DNA of 64,000 nucleotides from NCBI RefSeq assembly GCF_901482445.1, contig NZ_LR590477.1, positions 372,001 to 436,000 of the forward strand, written 5' to 3'. The notes below the pieces were generated by a model that saw only the letters and a list, made by a program, of their open reading frames with translations, searched no databases and had not been told where the DNA came from. Positions 25,182 to 33,886 of the stretch are shown here, piece by piece; positions within the stretch are counted from its first letter, which is position 1; each line of letters begins with the position of its first letter. The position numbers were made by a program, and so were the translations under genes. Source of the stretch: Neisseria lactamica (GTDB taxonomy: Bacteria > Pseudomonadota > Gammaproteobacteria > Burkholderiales > Neisseriaceae).

Positions 25182-26148
25182 ACACGCCGATTACCCGAGG
25201 CTGGTTGCCGACATCGGCGGCACAAACGCCCGTTTCGCATTGGAAACCGCGCCGTGCGTGATTGAGAAAGTCGCCGTCCTGCCGTGCAAGGAGTACGACA
25301 CGGTTACCGACGCGGTGCGCGCCTACCTGAAACAAAACGGGACGGAAGGCGTGCGGCACGCCGCCTTTGCCATTGCCAACCCGATTTTGGGCGACTGGGT
25401 GCAGATGACCAACCACCATTGGGCGTTTTCCATCGAAACCACCCGTCAGACTTTGGGGCTAGACACCCTCATCCTTTTGAACGACTTTACCGCGCAGGCA
25501 TTGGCGGTAACGCAGACTTCAAGCAAAGACCTAATGCAGGTAGGCGGGCAGAAGCCTGTCGAATTTGCCCCCAAAGCCGTTATCGGCCCGGGTACCGGCC
25601 TGGGCGTGAGCGGATTGGTGCACAGCGCCGCAGGCTGGGTGGCGTTGGCAGGCGAGGGCGGGCACACCAGTTTTCCGCCGTTTGACGATATGGAAGTGCT
25701 GATTTGGCAGTACGCCAAAAACAAATACCGCCACGTTTCCGCCGAACGCTTCCTCAGCGGCGCGGGTTTGAGCCTGATTTACGAAGCATTGGCAGCCAAG
25801 CAGAAAGCCGGGCCGGCAAAACTGATGCCGTCTGAAATCACCGAAAAGGCATTAAATTGCGAATCGCCCCTGTGCCGGCAGGCATTGGATATTTTCTGCG
25901 CGATGCTGGGCACGGTCGCTTCCAACCTCGCCCTGACTTTGGGTGCGCGCGGGGGCGTGTATTTGTGCGGCGGCATTATCCCGCGTATGTTGGATTACTT
26001 CAAAACCTCCCCCTTCCGCAGCCGTTTTGAAAACAAAGGGCGTTTTGAAGCCTACCTTGCCGCGATTCCCGTTTATGTCGTCTTGAGCGAATTTCCGGGC
26101 ATTTCCGGCGCGGCGGCGGCGCTCGGCAACCACTTGAAAAACGTTTAA
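25162..26148 (+). CDS. glk: Glucokinase
   Basis: The 328-residue ATP-dependent glucokinase makes glucose 6-phosphate. The ATP phosphate loop ADIGGTNARFAL, the sugar-binding NDFTAQALA, and GPGTGLGVSGLV and LCGGIIPR are characteristic of the bacterial Glk family (not ROK type). It starts within the end of pgl. An uptake sequence lies inside the gene (translated KLMPSEITEK). Confidence 0.96.
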   Translation: MSSTPNKHADYPRLVADIGGTNARFALETAPCVIEKVAVLPCKEYDTVTDAVRAYLKQNGTEGVRHAAFAIANPILGDWVQMTNHHWAFSIETTRQTLGLDTLILLNDFTAQALAVTQTSSKDLMQVGGQKPVEFAPKAVIGPGTGLGVSGLVHSAAGWVALAGEGGHTSFPPFDDMEVLIWQYAKNKYRHVSAERFLSGAGLSLIYEALAAKQKAGPAKLMPSEITEKALNCESPLCRQALDIFCAMLGTVASNLALTLGARGGVYLCGGIIPRMLDYFKTSPFRSRFENKGRFEAYLAAIPVYVVLSEFPGISGAAAALGNHLKNV

Positions 26149-26195
26149 CCGCGACCGCCCTCGCAGCAGGGTCGCATCATTGAAGGCATATCATT

Positions 26196-27017
26196 ATGTT
26201 AAGCAAAATCAGCGAATCATTGGCAGACCTGTCCGGTGCGGAACGCAAAGTTGCCGAATGCGCCTTGGCGGAACCCAAGTGGTTTGTCCACGCCGCCGTT
26301 GCCGAAATCGCCGAACGCGCCTCGGTCAGCCAGCCGACCGTCATCCGGTTCTGCCGCAGCCTCGGCTATAAGGGGCTGCCGGAATTCAAGCTCTCCCTGT
26401 CCGCCAGCATCGGGCACGAAGGTATGCCCTATGTCCACGAAGAACTCAATGCCGACGACGATATGGCGAGCGTGGTTGAAAAGGTGTTGGGCAACGCCGC
26501 CGCAGCCTTGTTGGGGGAGAGGAGGTTTCTGAAAGAATCCGAACTCGAAAACGGCATCGCCACCCTGATGCACGCCCGACGCGTCGAATTTTACGGCGTG
26601 GGCAATTCCGGCATTGTGGCACAGGACGCGCAGCACAAATTTTTCCGTTTCGGCATTTCCACCGTCGCCTATGTCGATACGCATACGCAACTGATGGCGG
26701 CATCGGTATTGACCGGGCGGGACGTTTTGGTCGCCATTTCCAACACCGGATCTTCTATCGAACTTTTGGATGCGGTCAGCATCGCCAAAGAAAACGGCGC
26801 GTCCGTCATCGCCCTGACGCGCAACGATTCCCCGTTGGCGCAGCTTGCCGACTGTGTGTTGAGCGTTGCCACACAGGAAAATGCGGAACTCTACACCCCT
26901 ATGGTTTCACGCCTGCTGCAACTTGCCGTTATCGACATCCTCGCCATCGGGCTTGCGCTGCGTTTGGGCGAAGAAGCCAGCCTGCAGCTTCAGAAAAGTA
27001 AAAAAAAGCATACATAA
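26196..27017 (+). CDS. hexR: HexR/RpiR-family transcription regulator
   Basis: The 273-residue protein has an N-terminal RpiR helix-turn-helix (AEIAERASVSQPTVIRFCRSLGYKGLPEFK) at about residues 30-65. A C-terminal SIS sugar-phosphate domain runs from about 125 to 265 (VEFYGVGNSGIVAQDAQHKF, VAISNTGSSIELLDAV). HexR proteins repress Entner-Doudoroff genes and release DNA when KDPG binds. Its place inside the zwf-pgl-glk cluster and the matching palindromes near edd and zwf support that role. I name it HexR by context; a generic RpiR label is the safe fallback. Confidence 0.88.
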   Translation: MLSKISESLADLSGAERKVAECALAEPKWFVHAAVAEIAERASVSQPTVIRFCRSLGYKGLPEFKLSLSASIGHEGMPYVHEELNADDDMASVVEKVLGNAAAALLGERRFLKESELENGIATLMHARRVEFYGVGNSGIVAQDAQHKFFRFGISTVAYVDTHTQLMAASVLTGRDVLVAISNTGSSIELLDAVSIAKENGASVIALTRNDSPLAQLADCVLSVATQENAELYTPMVSRLLQLAVIDILAIGLALRLGEEASLQLQKSKKKHT

Positions 27018-27047
27018 CAAACATATCGATTACGACAAAGACTGATG

Positions 27048-27090
27048 TCCGGACGGCATCCCGCAAATGCCGTCTGAACGTCCGGACAGG
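27048..27090 (+). terminator. Extended inverted repeat after hexR
   Basis: GTCCGGACGGCAT and ATGCCGTCTGAACGTCCGGAC form an imperfect hairpin around an uptake sequence, 30 bases after the hexR stop. It lacks a clear T run, so terminator strength is uncertain. Confidence 0.5.
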
Positions 27091-27258
27091 TTTCGGCAAT
27101 CCTTTTATCAGAATTTTCTTAACGGCGGAAACCCCGTCCTTTAAGGCGGCAGGGCTAACCCTTTCCAAATCGGGGCGGCACGCAGGAGCGAAGCTTATGT
27201 GCTCCCTAGTGTGCGGAAACGCCCCCCGTCACGGAAAACCTCAATCGGGAGCATACAG

Positions 27259-28908
27259 ATGAAACACCTTCACGACTTACCGGCCTGGTCAAAATTGTGG
27301 AATCATTTTGACGAAACCAAAGCACACCATATGCGCGAAATGTTCGAGCAAGACCCGCAGCGTGCGGAACGCTACTGGCTGCAGGTCGGCGGGTTGATGT
27401 TGGATTACTCCAAAAACCGCATCAATAGCGAAACGATGGCGCTGCTGTTCGAGCTTGCCCGCGAAGCCGGCGTGCCGGAGCGGATGCGGCAGATGTTCCA
27501 CGGCGAAAAAATCAATACGACGGAAAACCGCGCGGTCCTCCACGTCGCCCTTCGCAACCGCACTAATTCGCCGATTGTGGTTGACGGTGAAGATGTGATG
27601 CCCAAAGTCAACCGCGTTTTGCAACGTATGGGCGAATTTGCACACGAGGTCCGCAGCGGAAGCTGGCTGGGCTATACCAACCAAGTCATTACCGACGTTG
27701 TCAACATCGGCATCGGCGGATCGGATTTGGGTCCGCTGATGATGTGTACCGCGCTCAAACCTTTCGGTCATCCGCGCCTCAATATGCACTTCGTCTCCAA
27801 CGTGGACGGATCGCAACTGCGCGACGTATTGTCCAAAGTCCACCCCGAAACCACGCTGTTCATTATCGCCTCCAAAACATTTACCACGCAGGAAACGCTG
27901 ACCAACGCGCTGACCGCGCGCGAATGGTTTTTGAATCATGCGGGCGACGAAGAAGCCGTTGCCAAACACTTCGCCGCCGTTTCCACCAACCAAAAAGCCG
28001 TTGCCGAATTCGGCATCGACACCGCCAATATGTTTGAATTTTGGGACTGGGTCGGCGGGCGATACAGCCTGTGGTCCGCCATCGGATTGCCGATTATGCT
28101 GTATCTCGGCGAAGAAAACTTCATCGAAATGCTCAACGGCGCGCACCTGATGGACCAACACTTCATCAACACCCCGCTCGAGCGCAACCTGCCCGCCATC
28201 CTCGCCCTTATCGGCATATGGTACATCAACTACTATGGCGGCGGCAGCCACGTCATCGCACCTTACGACCAACATTTGCACCGCCTGCCCAAATTCATCC
28301 AGCAGCTCGATATGGAAAGCAACGGCAAACAAGTTACCCTCGACGGCAAAGCAGTCGGTTACGAAACCTCGCCGATTATCTGGGGCGAAACCGGCATCAA
28401 CGGCCAGCACGCCTTCTTCCAACTGCTGCACCAGGGCACGCACATCACGCCCATCGACCTGATTGCCTCGCTTGAAAAACGCAGCAACCTGCCCGGCCAC
28501 CACGAAATCCTGCTTGCCAACGTCTTCGCCCAGGCCGAAGCCTTTATGCGCGGCAAAACCCCCGACGAAGTCCGTGCCGAACTCAAAGCGCAGGGTATGG
28601 ATGAAGCGCGCATCGAAGAGCTGGTTCCGCACAAAACCTTCTCCGGCAACCGTCCGACCAACCTCATCCTGATGGACAAGGTCAACCCGCGCAATATGGG
28701 CAGCCTGATTGCCATGTACGAACACAAAACCTTCGTACAAGGCATCATCTGGGGCATCAACAGCTTCGACCAGTGGGGTGTGGAACTCGGCAAGCAACTG
28801 GCTAAAACCATTTTGGGCGAACTGACCGGCGAAACCGTGCCGCAAAAGCACGACAGCTCGACCGAACGCCTGATCAGGCTTTACCTGCAAACCAACCGCA
28901 AATCATAA
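27259..28908 (+). CDS. pgi: Glucose-6-phosphate isomerase
   Basis: Pgi interconverts glucose 6-phosphate and fructose 6-phosphate. The frame is open further upstream, but I start at MKHLHDLPAWSKLWNHF (549 residues) with a GGGAGC ribosome site, the usual length for the E. coli-type enzyme. Motifs are NIGIGGSDLGPLM, SKTFTTQETLTNA, DWVGGRYSLWSAIGLP and the C-terminal GINSFDQWGVELGK. The 5' region 27018-27258 carries the inverted repeat and no other gene. Together with fbp elsewhere in the window it allows carbon to cycle through the Entner-Doudoroff route. Confidence 0.97.
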   Translation: MKHLHDLPAWSKLWNHFDETKAHHMREMFEQDPQRAERYWLQVGGLMLDYSKNRINSETMALLFELAREAGVPERMRQMFHGEKINTTENRAVLHVALRNRTNSPIVVDGEDVMPKVNRVLQRMGEFAHEVRSGSWLGYTNQVITDVVNIGIGGSDLGPLMMCTALKPFGHPRLNMHFVSNVDGSQLRDVLSKVHPETTLFIIASKTFTTQETLTNALTAREWFLNHAGDEEAVAKHFAAVSTNQKAVAEFGIDTANMFEFWDWVGGRYSLWSAIGLPIMLYLGEENFIEMLNGAHLMDQHFINTPLERNLPAILALIGIWYINYYGGGSHVIAPYDQHLHRLPKFIQQLDMESNGKQVTLDGKAVGYETSPIIWGETGINGQHAFFQLLHQGTHITPIDLIASLEKRSNLPGHHEILLANVFAQAEAFMRGKTPDEVRAELKAQGMDEARIEELVPHKTFSGNRPTNLILMDKVNPRNMGSLIAMYEHKTFVQGIIWGINSFDQWGVELGKQLAKTILGELTGETVPQKHDSSTERLIRLYLQTNRKS

Positions 28909-28914
28909 AATCCC

Positions 28915-28959
28915 CGGGCAAAATGCCGTCTGAACACCTTTCAGACGGCATTTTGCCCG
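28915..28959 (+). terminator. Long uptake-sequence hairpin after pgi
   Basis: CGGGCAAAATGCCGTCTGAA pairs with TTCAGACGGCATTTTGCCCG, a 20-base perfect stem with a loop of about 5 bases, right after the pgi stop. Confidence 0.9.
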
Positions 28960-29002
28960 ATACGGTTTTGAAAACGGGGGGCAAAGGCATCCCGCAATCC
29001 CG

Positions 29003-29008
29003 TATAAT
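29003..29008 (+). promoter_or_regulatory. Candidate -10 element for the LprI-like lipoprotein gene
   Basis: TATAAT lies about 100 bases upstream of the lipoprotein start. No good -35 hexamer is seen at 16-18 bases, so this is tentative. Confidence 0.35.
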
Positions 29009-29110
29009 GTGCCGCACCATTTCAGACATTTACAGCCATACATTCCGCCACCCCGTGTGCGGGAATATACAGGCAGACCGACAGTCCGTTTGGACGGAAC
29101 AGGAAATCCG

Positions 29111-30313
29111 ATGAAAAAAAACTTACCCGCGCTGGCATTGGCAAGTATGCTGGTTCTGACCGGCTGCGACCGTTTGGGGATAGGCAACCCGTTTTCCGAA
29201 AACGAAGTTTCCTGCGGAAGCGAAGAGGTTAAAGGGATTTTGATCCAACTCGTCCGCGACCGCACCGAAGGGGAAACCGTCAAAACCTTTGATGACGATG
29301 ACTTTAAAGAACAGGCATTTGCCGACATCGGCATAGCGCATATCCGCAATATGGTCGAACGCTTGGATATCGGCATCGATGAAGTCCGCACCACCGAAAA
29401 AACCGCATCCTCCGGCAAACTGAAATGCGAAGCCACATTAAGGTTGGAAATACCGGAGGATATCGTCGGCTACGCCGCCGCCGCCAATCGGGCAATAGGC
29501 GGCAGTAATAAAAAAACGCCCGATTTTTTTGAACGCCATTACCGCAAAGAAGGCGCGTATTACATCAAAACCATTGCGTACAGCGTCCAACAGACGGACG
29601 ACAAGCGTAAAATTTTTGCCGAACTGAATCAGGCCGACGACGTTATCCGCCCTGTCAGCGAGCTGGTGTCTATGGCATTAATGAAAGAGCCGTTGGACAC
29701 GGCGAGGAAAATGAACGAAGAGCTTGAAGCGGCAGAAGCGGAAGCACAGGAAGCGCGCGCGGCGGAAGAGGCGGCGGCGCAGGAAGCATTGGGCCAAGAA
29801 CAGGAGGCCGCCCGCGTATCGGAATGGGAGGAACGCTACCAATTGGCGCGCAGCGAGTTCGAACAGTTTTGGAAAGGGCTGCCGCCGGCCGTCCAAAACA
29901 AACTGCAAGCCTCGCAGAAAACTTGGAAAAGCGGGATGGACAAAATTTGCGCCAGCAAGGCAAAAGCCGAAGGCGAAACGCCGAACGGTATAAAAATCAG
30001 CGAACTGGTATGCAGGACGGCGGAAACCGAGGCGCGGCTGGAAGGTTTGTACAACCGCAAGAAGGCAGTGATTGACGAAATGGTCAGGGAGTCGGACAAA
30101 AAAGAGAGGGCCGCCAAAGCCGCATTGGACGGCGCGGTGCAGGCATTGCCCGCCGATATTGCCGAAACCGTTATGCCCGAGTACCGCAACTGGCAAAACG
30201 GTTTGAACGCCAAATGCGCCGACGGCGACGAATACGGCTTGGCGCAATCCGACTGCCGCATTAGGGAAACCGATGCGAAAACCAAAGAAATACGGGGTTA
30301 TCTGATTGAATGA
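29111..30313 (+). CDS. Lipoprotein with coiled-coil centre and tandem LprI-like (DUF1311-type) modules
   Basis: The start MKKNLPALALASMLVLTGC gives a lipoprotein signal peptide with lipobox LTGC; an upstream in-frame start would spoil it. The mature protein (about 380 residues) has a globular N-terminal half with paired cysteines. An Ala/Glu-rich coiled coil follows (residues 200-240, AEAEAQEARAAEEAAAQEA). Two similar modules end the protein: one with W-K-S-G-M-D-K-I-C ... ELVCRTAETEARLEGL, the other with W-Q-N-G-L-N-A-K-C ... SDCRIRETDAKTKEI. These resemble LprI/lysozyme-inhibitor-like domains, which carry conserved Trp and two Cys. A periplasmic or outer-membrane lysozyme-inhibitor-type role is an inference. 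Confidence 0.7.
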   Translation: MKKNLPALALASMLVLTGCDRLGIGNPFSENEVSCGSEEVKGILIQLVRDRTEGETVKTFDDDDFKEQAFADIGIAHIRNMVERLDIGIDEVRTTEKTASSGKLKCEATLRLEIPEDIVGYAAAANRAIGGSNKKTPDFFERHYRKEGAYYIKTIAYSVQQTDDKRKIFAELNQADDVIRPVSELVSMALMKEPLDTARKMNEELEAAEAEAQEARAAEEAAAQEALGQEQEAARVSEWEERYQLARSEFEQFWKGLPPAVQNKLQASQKTWKSGMDKICASKAKAEGETPNGIKISELVCRTAETEARLEGLYNRKKAVIDEMVRESDKKERAAKAALDGAVQALPADIAETVMPEYRNWQNGLNAKCADGDEYGLAQSDCRIRETDAKTKEIRGYLIE

Positions 30314-30561
30314 AATCCGGATGCGGGAATGCCGGTGGCTTTTGCCGCCGTTTCCCGACAGCAGCGCGGCGGTTAATGTGATTACCGATGCAAATCTGAA
30401 TCTCCGACGTTCATTTTTGAATCTTCGGCATTTAAATATCTTAATTTCCTCCGTATTTGCCTTTTTCCTGCCGTTAAACCGGTTTGCCGGTTTGTCCGTG
30501 ATGGTCTTCATTGCCCCGCATCCTTCGGTGAAGGCTCTAACACCGCGCCGGCCAGCTTTTT

Positions 30562-30717
30562 TATAGCGGATTAACTTTAAACCGGTACGGCGTTGCCCCG
30601 CCTTAGCCCAAAGAGAACGATTCTCTAAGGTGCTGAAGCACCAAGTGAATCGGTTCCGTACTATTTGTACTGTCTGCGGCTTCGTTGCCTTGTCCTGATT
30701 TTTGTTAATCCACTATA
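30562..30717. repeat. Full-length Correia repeat element (about 156 bp)
   Basis: It runs from TATAGCGGATTAA to TTAATCCACTATA, the terminal inverted repeats, with a TA at each end, and includes the internal GAGAACGATTCTCTAAGGTGC segment known to bind IHF in full-length elements. These elements can carry promoters and be cut by RNase III in transcripts. This one lies between the lipoprotein gene and ssrA. Confidence 0.95.
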
Positions 30718-30755
30718 CATTGGCTGCCTGTTTCGGCTTTGGTATTTTTTATCCG

Positions 30756-30910
30756 TTTTGGGGTAACTTGTTTGGAAAGCTGCAAGTCTTATAAATCAAG
30801 GCTTTCATTTAAGTTTTGGGTAACCTGTTTAAGAAATGTGTGATGACTTTTACATTTTAGAGGCGTTTTTTGGGGATGATTTCTGAAAAGTTACCCAAAA
30901 AGTTATCCCA
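30756..30910. repeat. Four TTTTGGGTAACTT-like motifs next to the 3' end of ssrA
   Basis: Direct copies TTTTGGGGTAACTTG (30756-30770) and TTTTGGGTAACCTG (30814-30827) are followed by inverted copies AAGTTACCCAAAA (30888-30900) and AAGTTATCCCA (30900-30910). The array lies about 115-270 bases beyond the ssrA 3' end. Paired repeats like these resemble integrase arm sites, and tmRNA genes are common integration targets. No integrase gene is present. Confidence 0.55.
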
Positions 30911-30956
30911 TAAATGATGAAGATTCAGGCGTACCCCGGCATATCCAAGACAATAA

Positions 30957-30990
30957 AAAAGCCTTGAAACTGTTGAACTTCAAGGCTTTA
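30957..30990 (-). terminator. Rho-independent terminator of ssrA
   Basis: AAAGCCTTGAA and TTCAAGGCTTT form an 11-base stem with a 10-base loop, followed on the minus strand by TTTTTTATTG. Confidence 0.85.
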
Positions 30991-31023
30991 TGCGTATTGC
31001 AGGATACTGCTGAAAATAGGGTA

Positions 31024-31385
31024 TGGTGGAGGCGGGGGGAATCGAACCCCCGTCCGAAAGTCCTCTACAAAGCGTTCTACATACTTAGTCGTATCTATTT
31101 GGAATCTTATCCCCGTCATGCCGACCGACAGGCCTTTAGGGAACCAGTTACCTTAAGTCTCATTTCCTGCCAAGTAACCCGGCTGGAAACCAGTCAATGT
31201 AAGATGACGTTGCGGTGGCTTTCGCCACACAGCCCATTGACCGACTGCTGCAACGGCTAGCCTTAAGCGGCTAAAGCGTAAGTTTCGTCGTTTGCGACTA
31301 TTTGAATTCAGTGTTTTACGGGAATCTGAGACCCCGGTATGCCCGCATCTGCTTCGCAACCCCCGTCGAAACCAAGGTCGCCCCC
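31024..31385 (-). ncRNA. ssrA: Transfer-messenger RNA (tmRNA)
   Basis: On the minus strand the RNA starts GGGGGCGACC and ends with the T-arm GGACGGGGGTTCGATTCCCCCC and CGCCTCCACCA, with CCA encoded (complement of 31024-31026). The tag frame, after AATAGTC, encodes ANDETYALAA followed by TAA, the proteolysis tag expected for neisserial tmRNA. tmRNA rescues stalled ribosomes together with SmpB. Length 362 bases is normal. It has its own hairpin terminator. Confidence 0.97.
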
Positions 31386-31447
31386 AGAAATGGTTTGCAA
31401 ATTATACGGATATTGTGCGGTGCTGCCAAGTCTGTCGGAGAAATTTG

Positions 31448-32053
31448 TCAGTCTTGCTGCCTTAATTTGCGTTTGAGCAGGATGCGGACGCAGCCGTCGT
31501 TGCCTTCCCGGGGTTCGACATAGGCAAGTACCTCAGGGTGCTGCATCAGCCAGTTGCGGGTCATGTTTTTGAGTACGGGTGTGTAGCCTTTGGAACCTAA
31601 TCCGCTGCCGTGGATGATTTCGCCGCATACGCCGCGTTTTTGGGTGAATGCAATGAATTCGTTGAGGACTTTTTGGGCTTCTTCTTGGGTGTAGCCGTGC
31701 AGGTCAACATCGGTAACGACGGGATAGTATCCGTTTTTCAGGCGTTGGATGTCGTTTTTTCCCTGTCCGTTTTTGCTGAAGCTGGCGGGCGGTTCATTGT
31801 ATGTGCTGCCGATGTAGAAATAGTTTTCTTCGTCGGCGCGGTTGTCTTTGGGACGGACTTTGATGGGGGTTTTGTCGGGCGGCGCATAATATTGCTGCCG
31901 GTTTTTTAATGGGGAGACTTGTCCGACCGCTTGTGAAAAATCCAAATCCTGTTCTTGTTTTTGCTTGTTTTTTTCGGATTCCTGTTTTTCTGCCGCTTCT
32001 TTTTTGGCCTGTTTGCCCAGTTGTTTGAGGATGTTTTGGAAGTCGGTATTCAT
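31448..32053 (-). CDS. Smr-domain protein
   Basis: This 201-residue protein has a charged, Lys/Gln/Glu-rich N-terminal third and a C-terminal Smr (small MutS-related) domain. DLHGYTQEEAQKVLNEFI carries the LDxH-type motif and IIHGSGLGSKG the HGxG motif. Smr domains bind and often nick branched DNA or cleave RNA. Stand-alone proteins of this type (the SmrA/SmrB type) are about this size. In E. coli the SmrB protein acts on collided ribosomes, which would fit its position next to ssrA, but the neighbours may be chance. Confidence 0.88.
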   Translation of the reverse strand: MNTDFQNILKQLGKQAKKEAAEKQESEKNKQKQEQDLDFSQAVGQVSPLKNRQQYYAPPDKTPIKVRPKDNRADEENYFYIGSTYNEPPASFSKNGQGKNDIQRLKNGYYPVVTDVDLHGYTQEEAQKVLNEFIAFTQKRGVCGEIIHGSGLGSKGYTPVLKNMTRNWLMQHPEVLAYVEPREGNDGCVRILLKRKLRQQD

Positions 32054-32142
32054 GTTTTTTCCTGTTACTTGGTTTTTTCGTTATTTTGGCTTGAAAATGT
32101 GATTGTAGGGGAATTTGTTTGGGCTTGCCGGGATGGTTGGAC

Positions 32143-32173
32143 AATGCCGTCTGAAAGTGGTTCAGACGGCATC
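32143..32173 (-). terminator. Uptake-sequence hairpin between sbp and the Smr gene
   Basis: ATGCCGTCTGAA and TTCAGACGGCAT with a six-base loop, lying after the sbp stop on the minus strand. Confidence 0.75.
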
Positions 32174-32196
32174 GGGCGGTTTGGGCGAGATGCTGT

Positions 32197-33252
32197 TTAT
32201 TTTTGGGCGGTTAATTGGTCGAATATGCCGCCGTCGGCGAAGTAGGTTTTCATGATGTTGTCCCAGCCGCCGAATTTTTCTTCGGGAGAGAAGGTGTCTA
32301 AGTCTGGGAAGTCGGCTTTGTGTCGTGCCAATACTTCGGGGTTGCGGGGACGCAGGTAGAGTGAGGCGGCGAGTTCTTGCGCCGGTTCGCTCCAAAGGTA
32401 TTCGAGATAGGCGCGGGCGATTTTTTGCGTGCCTTTTTTCGCGACGACGCTGTTGACGACGGCGACGGGACTTTCGGCGGAAATGGTGTAGCTCGGATAG
32501 ACGATTTCAAACTGTCCTTGGGTCAGTTTTTTGCTGACGTAGTTGGCTTCGTTTTCAAAAGTGATGAGTACATCGCCGATGTTCCGTTGTGTGAAGGTGG
32601 TGGTGGCGGCGCGTCCGCCGTTTTCAAAAACGGGTGTGTTTTTGAGGATGGATGCGACGAGTTTTTGGGCTTCCTGTTCGTTGCCGTTGGTGGCTTTCAG
32701 GCCGTAACCGTATGCGCCGAGGAAGGCGTAGCGTCCGTTGCCCGAGGTTTTGGGATTGGCGATGACGATGTTAACGCCGTCTTTGGCAAGGTCGTTCCAA
32801 TCGCAGATCTGTTTGGGGTTGTTTTTTCGGACAAGGAAAACCATAGTGCCGGTGTAGGGCGCGGCGTGGTCGGGGAGGGCTTGTTGCCAGCCTTTTTCTA
32901 CCAGCCCTTTTTTTTCGAGCAGGTCGATGTCGGAGGATTGGTTCATGGTGACGACATCGGCTTGAAGGCCGTTGGCTACGGATAATGCCTGTTTGCTGGA
33001 GCCTCCGTGGGACTGTTGGATGCTGACGGATGTGCCGGGATGTTTGGATTGGTATTCTTTGATAAATAATGGGTTGTATTCTTTGTAGAAATCCCGTGCC
33101 ACATCGTATGAGGCATTGAGCAGGGTAATGTTTTTTCCGTTGGATTCTGTATTGGCTGGGGCATTTTGTCCGGACGGATGGTTTGAATCGGCTGCGGGGC
33201 TGCAGGCGGTGAGCAGGGCTGCGGTATAGAGTGCCGGTGCGTAGGTTTTCAT
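32197..33252 (-). CDS. sbp: Sulfate/thiosulfate-binding periplasmic lipoprotein
   Basis: The 351-residue solute-binding protein of an ABC sulfate importer starts MKTYAPALYTAALLTAC, a lipoprotein signal with lipobox LTAC, unlike the freely periplasmic E. coli Sbp. Family motifs include NASYDVARDFYKEYNPLF, QQSHGGSSKQALSV, DVVTMNQSSDID, NPKTSGNGRYAFLGAYGYG and YLRPRNPEV. No membrane or ATPase partner is adjacent in this window, so the rest of the transporter must be elsewhere. Confidence 0.93.
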   Translation of the reverse strand: MKTYAPALYTAALLTACSPAADSNHPSGQNAPANTESNGKNITLLNASYDVARDFYKEYNPLFIKEYQSKHPGTSVSIQQSHGGSSKQALSVANGLQADVVTMNQSSDIDLLEKKGLVEKGWQQALPDHAAPYTGTMVFLVRKNNPKQICDWNDLAKDGVNIVIANPKTSGNGRYAFLGAYGYGLKATNGNEQEAQKLVASILKNTPVFENGGRAATTTFTQRNIGDVLITFENEANYVSKKLTQGQFEIVYPSYTISAESPVAVVNSVVAKKGTQKIARAYLEYLWSEPAQELAASLYLRPRNPEVLARHKADFPDLDTFSPEEKFGGWDNIMKTYFADGGIFDQLTAQK

Positions 33253-33357
33253 ATGCTTGTCCTGTCGGTTGGTAGATGGGGCAACTTTATACGGCTGTCG
33301 GCGCTTGTGGAAATAATGTTTGATTTGAAGTTTATCAGTTTTGGTTATAAAGATGGA

Positions 33358-33840
33358 TTAGAGGTGTTTGCGCATCAGTTCGCATTTGATTTTGATGCTG
33401 GGGTCAAGTTGCAATACTGCCGAACCGAGCGATTCGTAGCGGTTGAGAAGGTAAAACGGGACGGAGTTGAGCGAGGCGTAGAGTTTCAGGAAACCCAGGC
33501 CGGACCGGCGGGCGATGGTTTCCGCCTGATGAAGCAGCGAAGTGCCCAGTCCCAGATTGTGGAACAAGGGGTGGACGTAAAGTGCGTCAAGCTGCGCTTC
33601 GCGGCAGTCGATTTGAAAAAAGCCTTGAATCTTGCCTTTATATTCCGCTACCCAAAGTTCTTTATCGGGATCTGAAATGGTCGGCAGGTAGCTTTCTGTG
33701 TTTAACAAGCCTTCCCATACTTTTAGGGCGTGTTCGTTGTAGCTGAGGATGCAGGTGTATTGGACGGAGTGCAGGTGGACTTTGAAGATGTCTTTGCAGT
33801 CTTGCACGGTGGCAGGGCGTAACAGTGTCAGCAGGCTCAT
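33358..33840 (-). CDS. GNAT-family N-acetyltransferase
   Basis: This 160-residue protein has a GNAT fold. AEYKGKIQGFFQID is followed by the acetyl-CoA motif LDALYVHPLFHNLGLGTSLLHQAETIA and then LKLYASLNSVPFYLLNRYESLG. The substrate cannot be read from sequence. It begins 46 bases after purK on the same strand and is probably co-transcribed with trpE, the DUF1643 gene and purK. A lone TTCAGACGGCAT uptake sequence lies in the gap. Confidence 0.85.
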   Translation of the reverse strand: MSLLTLLRPATVQDCKDIFKVHLHSVQYTCILSYNEHALKVWEGLLNTESYLPTISDPDKELWVAEYKGKIQGFFQIDCREAQLDALYVHPLFHNLGLGTSLLHQAETIARRSGLGFLKLYASLNSVPFYLLNRYESLGSAVLQLDPSIKIKCELMRKHL

Positions 33841-33886
33841 GGCGGTATGTCGGCGGCTTCAGACGGCATCTGTGCCGTTGGTCGGA

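Noticed and set aside
27289..28890. 533-residue minus-strand frame opposite pgi
   Set aside because: Antisense shadow; pgi has full family motifs across the same stretch.
31024..31385. A separate tRNA gene suggested by the GGTTCGATTCC-type arm
   Set aside because: This arm belongs to the tmRNA; the rest of a tRNA cloverleaf is missing.
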